NCBI RefSeq assembly: GCF_001949145.1
Contig: NW_019091427.1
Location: 1,329,894 to 1,393,893, forward strand
DNA length: 64,000 bases
From: Acanthaster planci
Lineage: Eukaryota > Echinodermata > Asteroidea > Valvatida > Acanthasteridae
Direction of reading: 5' to 3'
The position numbers and the translations under genes are program-made. Below are positions 35,701 to 46,700 of this stretch, in pieces (positions within the stretch are counted from its first letter, which is position 1; the number at the start of each line of letters is the position of its first letter). The notes below the pieces were generated by a model, which was given only the letters and a program-made list of their open reading frames with translations, made no database searches and was not told the origin of the DNA.

Positions 35701-37563
35701 GCGAGGCAGAGCAAGGTGAGGGGAGGAAAGGGCACAATCTCACCAATAATGTTTCCACTAAGTCTTTTCTTGGTCTCAGTTTCAACAATGGGGCACTCAA
35801 ACGAATGGAGCACAGTCCTCCATGCCCCTCATAACAGCATAAACCTGCACACCTGTTGGAAAACATTGCAAAAGTAACGAAGAACTACACTGTACATGTA
35901 GCATTTCAAGAGAAAATTTCTCCTGTTTCAATTCCCAATAAGTACATGTAACTGTATAAAAATTCTAAGTCTTCCACAAAATACATCTCTGACTGACCTT
36001 ACTGCTCATGCAGATAGGGTAAACTGTGTTTATACACGTATGTAGAGAAGAGTACATTTGGGCAGGTGAACCTGCATATATGTATAAGCAGAAGTTTATT
36101 CAAATCAAATTCAAGCAAAAAGCCTACATGTACATGTACATTAACCAAACACAGATTTACCATGCAAAAACCCCAGCTCGGATGTTCTACCAAAAAAATC
36201 TCACTTTTCCCTCTTTTGAAGTCACAACAATCCCTCTGTATTCCCTAATGGGTGGTACATCTAGCAATGGGGTGGATAACCCTCACTCTTCCTACATAGT
36301 GATTTTTTTTAAAGAAATGGTAATGTTACGTCCCAACTAAAGCATAAGTCCCAATAATACAGTCCCAACTGTAGTGCTGCAGTTGGGCTGGCCCTACTAT
36401 TGTTGACCAATGTCTGTGGGAAATGTCTCAAGTCTCAACATTATCCAAGTCAATGTGTGTCACACTTGACACAATTCATCTAAAATGGGGGACTTCATCT
36501 GTTCCTCTAGCCATATGACAGATGACATGACATTTGTGAACAATATCACCTTGGCACATGGCGGGCACATCATGCACGCGGGACCTCTCTGCTGTAGTTG
36601 GGGCGGCCCAACTGTAGCACTCTAGTTGGGACGGGACTAACTATAGTTGGGACTGATGCTATAGTTGGGGCGTAACAGTATACATGTATGTTAAGAAATC
36701 ATATGGCCGGGAGTATTAGTTTGGCACAGCAAAATCTCTGAAAATACATGTAACTATCCATCATGCTCAGAATTACATGCACGTGCTTGGCACAACCTTC
36801 AATTTGAAAACCTTCATCAGCAAGTCTTTATGCAATAGAGGGGGGAGAAAGTTCTGGCTTTCTATATTAGATATTCTCGGCAATGTGGTAACTCAAAGTG
36901 TTCTGGGGTACTACTACCCCAGAACTGTGGGGTCTAACGCCCGCCTTCATGGGAGTGGGGCGCACGTCAGACCCCACAGTTTTGGAGGTTACAGTACATG
37001 ATGTACATGATTACATCATGTGGGCCTAGGTCTACCTCCTTTCTGTCAAATTTTTCACCAGCTTTATTGAAATAAATCTATCAATGGCAGATTGTTCTAA
37101 CTGTATAATCTGAACACAACTGGATAGTTATTTTAAAAAGATGTTGGTCTTCCTGACTAATTCTGATGGGGGTATTAAAGTAAAATATTTCCTCTCGTTC
37201 TGGTAATGCTTACAAGGTCATTCGTGGACTCCACCTGACTTCGACGCCTGCCAATCGTCCCCAAAAATACTTGTCATTGAATTCCAGAAACATGGCTCTC
37301 ATGTCGGGGTTAGGGTCCAACAGTTCCCACCGCTCATCTACAATGGACATTGGCTGCTTTAGGCTCGGATTTACAGCTTGTGATACACTGCCATATTCTC
37401 CGAATCCCGCATCATGCTCATCAATTGAACTTGATGATGCCCACGCCGTCGACGCGGTGCCAGTGGATGGTTGCTCATTTTCTGCTATCTCCCGTACTGC
37501 TTCCTCGTCGAATTGCGCCTGTAATTTCAAAGCAAGTTCTAGATCCCTGTCTCTAGACATCAT
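32795..37563 (-). CDS. SPRTN: SPRTN (Spartan/DVC1) DNA-dependent metalloprotease, complete
   Basis: SPRTN cleaves DNA-protein crosslinks at replication forks. Six exons join in frame: 37214-37563, 35744-35852, 35214-35258, 35007-35081, 34247-34511 and 32795-33618, giving 555 aa (human about 490). The SprT domain includes WELLDPNPD, FNDKYFWGRLAGVEVRW and LKLRPRKDLVETLL, then the zinc/catalytic HEMIH (154-158) and third ligand His173 in DGHGPEFCKHM. The zinc-binding subdomain has HWWRCNGPC, RPPYYG and WWAEHQRTCGGSY. The C-terminal part carries an SHP p97-binding motif (FPGKGFRVG, 296-304), an acidic stretch followed by IVIV that looks like a SUMO-interaction motif, a PIP-box-like QDSIIDAF (476-483) and a UBZ4 finger (C534, C537, H549, C553) ending at the stop. 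Start: two adjacent ATGs, 37563 and 37560. All expected parts are present, so the gene should be functional. Confidence 0.95.
33721..33839 (-). repeat. 119-bp MITE with TAA target duplication (copy 1, SPRTN intron 5)
   Basis: The element starts GCCCGTGTCCAAAAC and ends GATGCAGCC, with TAA immediately outside both ends (33718-33720, 33840-33842). It is the reverse complement of 50371-50489, with the same 119-bp length and about 85-90% match by eye. TIR-like ends GGCTGCATCCGAA / GGCCGTGTCCGAA and a 3-bp TAA duplication fit the PIF/Harbinger type; no transposase is encoded. Confidence 0.85.
36325..36676. repeat. 352-bp MITE-like element with long TIRs (SPRTN intron 1)
   Basis: The left end GTTACGTCCCAACTAAAGCA, then AGTCCCAA, mirrors the right end TTGGGACTGATGC..AGTTGGGGCGTAAC. 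TIR similarity continues through CAACTGTAGTGCTGCAGTTGGG against CCCAACTGTAGCACTCTAGTTGGG. The interior of about 190 bp is unique and non-coding. No unambiguous target duplication was found. Confidence 0.8.
36888..36992. repeat. 105-bp nested-hairpin element (SPRTN intron 1)
   Basis: The outer ends GTAACTC-AAA and TTTGGAGGTTAC pair. Inside are two perfect 11-bp stems: GTTCTGGGGTA/TACCCCAGAAC (36900-36925) and CTGTGGGGTCT/AGACCCCACAG (36925-36979). The structure is compact and GC-rich in AT-rich surroundings. A tiny MITE is the simplest reading; a structured intronic RNA is a less likely alternative. Confidence 0.7.
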
Positions 37564-40500
37564 TATGACAGTTGACACTTATCCCGTATTCGTCCAGCAT
37601 GTCCAGTACTAGTCAGTTAAACTTTTGCCCTCAAACGTGATTGCCAAAAAAGCACACATGACAAACGCCGCGCTAATCCCGTCCCACGTTTTTCGTGGCG
37701 GCATTAACTTAACGCCACACACGATCTGACATGTCCGATGTACAGTATATATATATCAATGAGTTATGGGAGAATGTCATGTGACTTAATCAGGTGACCG
37801 TTTTGTTCACGCACAAAAAAGTGCAGGGGGCCGGGTGTGAACATGTGCACTGATCTGTGTAGAGATAAATCAGTGGTGTGGTGTGAATCATTTCAAAATA
37901 CACCCTCTTTTGTTCCTATTCGGAGTGGATTATTTTATTTTTCAAACACCACACCTCCTTCGGTGGCTACGCCTCTGTTAGGAGACAAAACACTCCTATG
38001 AGTATGACGGTCTTCAATCGTAGCTCAGGACGCTTGGGAAAAGCTCTCGCTAGGTGCCGCATCTTTGGTACACTGGATTGTGTCTTTATTTTGTCGCAGG
38101 AAATTCCATGCTGTAGAGTGGTTTACAATCCAGACAATCGGTCTAATTTATGTTTTTCAATTTCAACAAAAACCTCTTCCTTAGAGTCTGAAAATCAAGT
38201 TTTAAGTCTAAAAAACTTTATTTTAAAAATTCCGTGTTCTGATTCTGAGATATAACAGTTTTAATGTATAAGCTAACACTAGTAGAAAATAAAAAAGATC
38301 ACATTTTGTTTCAATGTAAAATATCTACCGAGGCAAATAAAATACTTCGTTTAAATATAAAATATTGCTTTTTTATGTTGCCTAGACGTACCCCTTCGAA
38401 TGGAATAGAGTATGATATGGGTCGATTCTTAGATGACACGGGCAACATAATACTGAAAAACTCCACTAAAATAGCACAAAATAAATCTGTTTAACAAATT
38501 TTTACGATAAGACATTTTGAAGAGTGCCTTCTAGTACCCATGGTAGAATACCATAAATTTGTAACATATCAAGAGAGTAAACATCCTTTGTCAAGTTAAA
38601 ATCACGGTAAATTCGCGGAAATGACCCTTGCACCCGTAAAAGACGAAATTTCGATCGATGTTTTCACTAGAAATATTGTCGATCGCGCATAAATGAATAG
38701 TTCGTGCAGTTCAGCAACACGTGCCCGTACTTTTTGCTCTCTGATCCCACACGGTTTGTACGATGTCATCGCATTGAATATCGAAGTGCCGAAGCCACGG
38801 TTACATTTTCGACAAAGTGATATCTTTTTAGTTGTGATTTATTCGCCCATCTGCGATGAAATAGGAATATCTTGCCACTGATTGCATGGAATGTGAGATG
38901 CATTGTTGAGGAAAAGTCTTGCCCAAGAAAATTACAAAACGAACAAAGTTTTACTTTTGTAAACTTGACCGGGAGTGGAGCACAGTATGCGAGCAGAGGG
39001 TCTGGTTTAGCTAACCAGGCGTGTTTTTTTTTCAGAGGAAGCCAGATACACAGGTATCTTGGACTGATTTTTGTCAGGTCAAAAACCCCCAAAACAAACA
39101 GACAAAAGGTACTTGAGCTGTCAATGTGATGTAGAGCAGACATTGAATGGCTTTATCGTAACTCAGTAGAGCTTTATTTCCCGGAACTTTTCCAACCTGA
39201 AATCAACCCAGCCAGCAGAGGTCCATCCGACTCCTTATAAGAACCCCCTCAATTCGCAAAGCTACATATTTTACATTTTTCTGTCTTCAATGGCCAGGAA
39301 GATGGAACTCTCTAACGATGAGATAAATACCTAAAGACAGGATGGATCGGGCACTACTGTAACTGTAGCTGTAGAAATTAGAGCCGACTACAGCTTGATG
39401 GAAAGTTCACGGAGCTGTAAATTTCCAAGCAACTAAAAGCACACAGAGGGAGAAATGTGTGGAATTGAACAAATAACTGCCCCTTAGCATTCAAGAAATT
39501 TCTGTGATGAATTATTTTTAATTTTTGAGAAAGAGTCATCTCCAAAACAAATGACACATCATCATTACTGTTGCAGAAGCTTGTCCAAAAAGGCTGAAGC
39601 TGATATTCACACCCACTCCCTTAGATGAAGTGGGACCTCGCAAATTCCCGGACGCGATATTAGAAGAGTTGTGAGTAGAACCCATGGAAAATGGAGTATC
39701 CCGAACTCAGTTACTTTGTCTTATATAACATAAAGAGAAAAACTGTTGATGTTGGCATGAGGCTATTTACAGGTGATTTCTGCAATGGAAATAAGTTAAT
39801 CTAACTTTTTTGCGTTATCCCTATTATTTCCACTTTTGGGAATCTTTGAGTTGGCTTTTCTTTAATTTATTTTTTGTAATAATATTTTGTGGAATGGTGA
39901 ATAAATCAAATCAAATCGTTTAATTACTTCCCTCGATAAGGCAAAATGAACTGCAGCAGTTATTCCATTCATGAAGACGTAATTGGCAAACTGTAAACTC
40001 AACAATTTATTTCAGAATTTGACTGGTCTTTAAATTGGGGTACGAAACCAACATACATAAAATAAAAAAACAGCCATGAAAAATGCTTGCACAAATCACT
40101 GAAACTTTGTTTATTCTTGATTTAACCTCTGATCAACAACAAATATTGTTTTGATATCGCACCGGTACAGCAGAAAAAACAGTGCAAACGTTTATGCAGC
40201 TGAAGAGGGCGCTATGCATAAGTAGCGCCCTCTCTTAGATTTTGTTCCCGTTTTTGACCAGTTTGGTAAATTCTCCGGTTTAAATCTTTTCAACCTAGTT
40301 TTCTACATTTGGAGATGATGTTCAAACATGTTTGTTTTGTTTTTTAGGAATTTGGACCCTTCATTGTCCTGATATCGACTGATGTCTATGTCAAATATGG
40401 TTTTAAACCACTTTGTACCGTGGAATAATCTAAGTCCAAGGCTGCAGTGTTAATATAGCCTAACTGTGAGCTACAGTGGACAGAGTTACATGATTGTGTA

Positions 40501-40783
40501 GTAGTCCTATACGGTCATAAAATAACAATAGTCCATGCAAAATTCTGACCTTCGAACCGAAGTCTCCTTACTTCAAAATGGAACACTGATGACAGCTAGG
40601 TCCCTTTAATAACATATCGACCACCTTGACGATTTGCTACCTCTCCCTCAATATCACAAGCGGTTGTTGAAGCTTGATTTGAATAGATAATGCAAAAGGT
40701 CCGCTGCCAGTCTGTCTGTTCGTAAAAGTGTGTTTAATACTAGTAGAGACAGCGAGCTACACTAGCTTGGCTTTGTCACAAAA
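37564..40783. other. Divergent intergenic region SPRTN / PhyH gene
   Basis: This 3.2-kb region separates the SPRTN start (minus) from the PhyH-like start (plus). A GC-rich, CpG-containing patch at about 37660-37730 is the likely SPRTN promoter. Two AT-rich plus-strand ORFs (37998-38255 and 38264-38494) have no recognised homology. A perfect 11-bp hairpin lies at 40204-40233 (AGAGGGCGCTA / TAGCGCCCTCT). The PhyH promoter should lie just left of 40784. Otherwise nothing identified. Confidence 0.55.
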
Positions 40784-43700
40784 ATGCCGATGAACACAAG
40801 GAAACGTTCTAGTCAACTAGGCGATTTACCAGAGGAGAAGAGGTCCAAACATGGCAAGGAGCCTTGTGTGGCCGAGCCTGAGCTGTATACCACCATTCCA
40901 CCACAACCAAAGGCGAAAAAGCCTGGCCAGCTTACACACGATCAACTCAAACGCTACTTCGACGAGGTACGTGTGTGCAAACCCTACCGCGGTTGTTTAC
41001 TTATATTACTAGGGAGCTTAATGTGATATTACTAAAATAATCTTCAACTGCCATTCGCAGTCCATCACATGGCATGCCTTCTTAGGCCTATTCTTATTCG
41101 ATTTCAGTTGACGAAAGGCGAGCATCGACGTAGCTTAATTCCCAAGTACTCTATGGGCTAAAGATGCTAACAGAAAGCCTGGAAATGACCTGGGGATGCA
41201 ATCTGTCAAGTCTGGAGAGGGGGGCAATACTTCAAATAGACATAGGCATTGTATTTAAATTTCTAATGACCAGGCCTTTAGAGGTTGCAATCAACCATTA
41301 CCTGCATGGGTGTCAATCAGTGAGAGACGGGGTCCCCCCCCCCAACTTTCAAAGTTTGGAAGATATCACATCATTTGTCCTGTCTACATTTTTTCCAGAC
41401 CCTAAATAACAAAAATGCGGGGAAAGAAGGCTTATATTTGATTCATCTTTCAGATAAAATTACGTGGAAATGAAGTAAATCTTCCAAGATAGTACACGTA
41501 CTTGCTAAAAATGGTTGATCGCACCACAAAACATCAAGAACCATCAGTTCCAGGGACGTGGACGTCAGGCTGTTACCGCGATGCGCTTCGCGCAATAGCA
41601 TTAGAGTTCTGATCAAGGTTACGCCCCCATATCTTTCGAAATAGCGTTTATGGGGCAAACGGGGGGAAGCACAGTCCTCGACAGAGGGGCATATATGCCC
41701 CGTGACTACGTCTGTTACCCTACAGGTGATAAAATCCAGCGAAGATAAAAAAACAATTCCAGCCGTGCCCTCGTTGAGTTGATGAATAATAATTATTGTG
41801 CACCAATTTTCATGACCTGCAAAGGAAAACTTTAGGCAATACTGCTCTGTGCCAAAAGTTAACAGGGCTAAAGGGGACACACACTTTTGTTTACGGTAGG
41901 ATTCGTGGATTGATACTTGGAGGGAACACGAAGAAGTAGAATTTAAAATGATTTTAAAAATGTTTTACCCGGAAATTCTGTTGCTCTCTTATTTTGCGTC
42001 CACTGTGACAGTACCATTAAAGTTAATACTTTAGAAATAAACGTTACTTTTTAACAGGGATATCTTCTCATTCCTGATTTCTTCCAACCATTTGAGCTGG
42101 ATCCCGTAAGAGAAGGCATTGCAGAAGAAGTGGACCGTCTGGTTGACCAACTTTACAATGCCGGCAAGATCAAAGGTTCGCAATTCCTTCAATGTTACAC
42201 ATACGGGCACACATTTAACACATCTCGTTTTGAAAAGATACTACCCTTTGATTTCACATCGATTTTGCCTTTAGTTTTCTTGCAGCACAAATTTTTAGTT
42301 CAATAAGAAAAGAAGGGAAAGCCATAGTTTTCAGCTTGTATGTTAGTGAACGTGCTTTTGTAATACTGTAATTCCAAAACTTTTTTTTTCAACTGGAGTC
42401 GAGTCTAGTCACTGTAACGTAGTGACCGAGTCGAGTCGAATCATTAGGCCAAAAAGTTGAGTCGAGATAAGTCAAGTATTTAAATTTATCTCTGGTCACA
42501 CTACATCTTACTCTTGATGATAATAACACGTAACATTTTCATTATCAAACGGTACTATGAGTTATTGCACTTTTTTCGCAAAGAAGTAGGCTTTCCTTGT
42601 TTGGAACTCGAGTCTTATCAACTTTCACTCGAATTGGGTCGTCTGATGAGGGACTCAAGTCAAGTCGACTCATTCGTTCCTAGTGACCCGGGTCAAGTCA
42701 AATCGTCAAAATTGTGACTCGAGTCGGACTCCATTTCTGCCAACCATTTTAACAGTTCTTCAGTTCAATTTCCAACATAATTCCCAAATCGAAATGCGCT
42801 GTGCGTCACACTTCCAAACACAAAGCAAATAATTAATGTTTGACGATACTTCCGGGCAATGCCGAAGCCAACCCGAATTTGAAGGTGGCCTCGCAGCAAT
42901 GAATTTATAATTAATGTCTTATACCATTATTAGTGTTTTCAAAAGAATACGGTCTTGGCATCAGTGGCGTATCCAGGTCTTAGGTCAGGAGAGGCAAAAT
43001 GTATCTTTTTTTCTAAAAATCGATGTCTAATTGTTTTCTGCTGTAAAGAATCCCCATTTAACCCCACCAAAAAAGGTGCAATGGTATACGGTACCGTTTC
43101 TAAACTGTTGGCACTTTCAATTCCTAAAAAAAATTCTTGGGCACTTCTTATGTAAGGTGTTTTATTGCGGTATTGCGTTCTTTCTCACATGACCGTATAT
43201 CGATATAGTTGTTATCAATTATTATAAGTTACCTGCCGTTTCAGACAAATGCAGCGATGCTGGGTTGTTTCAGCGCATGACGCTGATTGAAGAGCAGTTC
43301 CCGGGTGCTGCTGTGTTGCTACACAAGACAGGATATCTTCCTCAGGTAATCCATATGAATCATATGACATATATCACATTGTACAACGTTGCCCTGCAGT
43401 GGTTTTGATTATCTGCCCTCTGTGTTTCCTTCTTGTGGTGAATGTTTGCCTCTATTATAAAGAAACTGAAATCTTGCAGTTATGTTATGGTTAAGTCACC
43501 AGTTCACCGAAGTTAATGCACATTTAGTTTAGAACAGAATAGAATAGAATAGCACAACTTCATGGGCAAAAGTACTGTAATGCCAGTAAGCTCTATTGCC
43601 ATGGCTTCTCACAATTATGTTTTGAGTGTTTTTTGCACGCTTTTATATTCTTGTTTGCCCGGTTGCCAGCATGTGTCACTGAAACGGACCGGTGTTTCTT

Positions 43701-46700
43701 TTTCATATCTGTCTCCATCTGTTAGTCCTATTTGTTTTATGCATCATTTGTTTGGATTGCATAATGTCTGGTTTTCTTTTCTCCTTTTTATCTGGACAGA
43801 GCTTTCGAGACTTGTGGTCCAATGAGCGTTTGCTGAATGTCATGGAGCAATTGATCGGTCCAGACATTGCAGGCCATCCGGTGTGGAATCTTAGAGTTAA
43901 GGTATCTTCAACTTTGTTTTGTCTTTCAAGTACTACTCGTAAGCACTGGTAGCTAGAGGTTGTCCCATGATTACTGCCCCTTCCTCCGTCACAATTTTGA
44001 TTTTGTATTTCATTTTATGTTACCAGAATCAACACTGTCTGTTCTTTATCTTAGACTCCCCAAAATGAGCAAGCGACAGTGCCCTGGCACCAAGGTAAAC
44101 ATGAAACTTAGCTATGCATAAAATGTTCTATATTGATAAACTACTTCCACAAGTGTAAATCTCAAGAGTTTGACATCCGTCATTATTGTGGGGAATGTTA
44201 TTAACTAGAAGTGTGGATTCTCTTGGTTTTCATGAATTCATGCTTTTGGAATAAAGGAGCTCAGATCTTGCTTTCATGGTTTTGCTATGATCTTGGGTGT
44301 CTCGGCCCTTATTTGGATTGAGATGAAGGACCAGTACCGTATTTCAAACTTCCAATACAGTTTACATAGCACAGTATTAATTGATTCCCATTTACGCAGG
44401 GACGTTTTACACCAATGGGAAGGGGGTAACTACTTCGGTCAACAAATCGGGGCTCTCATCCTAAAGGATTAAGGCTTCTGCTCATTACCATCCTGAAGTA
44501 TTATGTACTATGAGTAAATTGAGTTTTTTACCAGATAATGCGTACTTGGATCCTGAAGCTCTTCATGTGCTGCAGCCCACTGCGTGGATACCAATGTTGG
44601 ATGTCCAAAAAGAAAATGGATGCCTGCAGGTAATTTCGGTTCAAAGGGAGTTGGCACGTGTCCAGTGATCCCACAGACCCCCGTATTGGCCATCCGCATC
44701 TCTCTTGCGTATGCACGTCAAATAATTCCGATGTACAAGTGATGTTTTGAAACAACACTCTGTTGTCAAGAGATGGATCGGGAAACTTAGTTACTACCTT
44801 AAAGAGTATACCCGAAGTCCCGCATGGACAATTGCGAAAATGGAGTGGAGGGTTCCCTTCAGTCTGAGGAAGAGTAACCTGTCCTTTTAACCCTGGGGGA
44901 AATCTGTTTCTTCTTGCCATGCAAGGCTCGGCTATTAAGTAACGCTTTATAAGCACTCTGTTTCACTGGGGTTTTTTAAGTGACACGTGGTGATGCTGCA
45001 AGGAAATGTGATTTTGTCCAGATCATGTTATGCCAGGTGCAGCATACACCATCATAATAATCAGATACGGAATTTTATTCAACAGTTCAGCAACAATGCA
45101 CGGCGGTGGGTATCTTAGTGGTAAAATCCCTCTGAAGCATCGAAACAGAGATCGCAGCGTGCGTGAAGACCAGCTGACTTGGTGCAAAAGCGAACAGAAA
45201 CGCGAGTTTGTGAGGGCATGTCAAAATTTATTCGCGCTGCGAAGTCGGGAAAGTTGACCACATTTCAACTCAAACACAATAATTTAGCAGCAAATCTTTC
45301 ACCTCGCTTCTCTTTCGTATTCGCGTGACGTATGCACCGGCCTGTACATCCGAACCAGGATCATTATCCAATGCATCTGTGGATAGAAGCAATTCAGAAT
45401 ATCCCCCATCCGATCTGTGTGCATGAAAATCGCAAAGACTGATATACGGCAATAAAACCGTCTCGCCGACCTCATTTCTTTCTATGTATTTTAAAAAGGT
45501 CAATTTTCTCTCGTGCCACTCATTCGTGCTATGGTCTCACTTTTCTCCAACGGTAACCTGGACTGTGTGTTGGCCCAGGTCATACCTCGTGGACATCGGA
45601 AGGGCGTCACAGCCACCCACACCTGCTGCGTGGGAGGAACTTGGTATGTGCAAATCAAGGACACCAGTGATATGATGACTTCCCTCGGTGTAGATGTCAA
45701 GGATGCGGTTACCGTGGAAATGCCGTATGGAGGAGTTCTGCTCATGAACAATGCTATACCGCATCAGAGGTTTGTTTTGATCCCTCTACGTAAGCCTCCA
45801 CCTTAAGCTTTCTCTACACTACCCCGCTGGCAACTCCGACCTTTTTTTTACTCCCTAGCAACACGTTCAATCAACACTTGCATCGAAGTGCATTTCCAAC
45901 TGAGCATCCATTGCAGCTAAAATTGCGCCCTTTCTTTTTGCTGCTCGGGGCGTGGCGGAGAGCGTGCTATCAAACTGTAGGGGTGTGAAGTGGCAGAACG
46001 CGGCAACGGGCTGTAGATTTTGTAAGAAAAATTAGGAACCTAAGGCAAAGCAAAATTGGAATGACAAAATGGACCGTAAAACCACACGGCTATTAATAGA
46101 AATTTGGGTGATGGGAAACGGAAAAGACCACTTCATCGATCAAATCGATCAACAGTATCCATCAATGAGTTGAATTTTCGTGTCTCAAAACCTATCGGGT
46201 ATACCCATTTATTTCCAAATTGTTACTCTAACCTTTAACGGTATATCGATTGCTCATCAGCATTCTAACCAATATATAAATCGTCAGAACCGTACGTGAG
46301 GCTCCCAAATCTGTCCCGCCGTAGCCTGCTGATCAGAGAACATGCTATATAGTTATACAATTTAACATTATACAAAGCCTTCACGAAGACAAGACAATTT
46401 TTAATGATTATAAATTCACAGGCGTCACCGGAAGTGAGACATGTCTGTTACGATATGTCAGATGCCATCTTTTTGAGACATTAATTAATTAATAAATTAA
46501 TAGTTTACATCATATCTCACACCTTACACTGCCTGGCGACCGTCATACTTTCTCAGTAACTAAAAGTAAGTTACTAAGGCCCGTAGCACCAATGTATTAG
46601 CACCAAATATGAATTATCAAAAGTGGGGTATTTATGTTTCTCCAAAGTTTGTTTTCACGAGATGTATTTTTAAGTTCTTTTTTACGAGCTCTATTTTTAG

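Noticed and set aside
38264-38494. 76-codon AT-rich ORF between SPRTN and the PhyH gene
   Set aside because: Starts with ATG but nothing recognisable; low GC makes its codon pattern uninformative.
41443-41880. 145-codon ORF on the minus strand in PhyH intron 1
   Set aside because: No recognised family, no neighbouring exon in phase; chance ORF or repeat remnant is the simpler reading.
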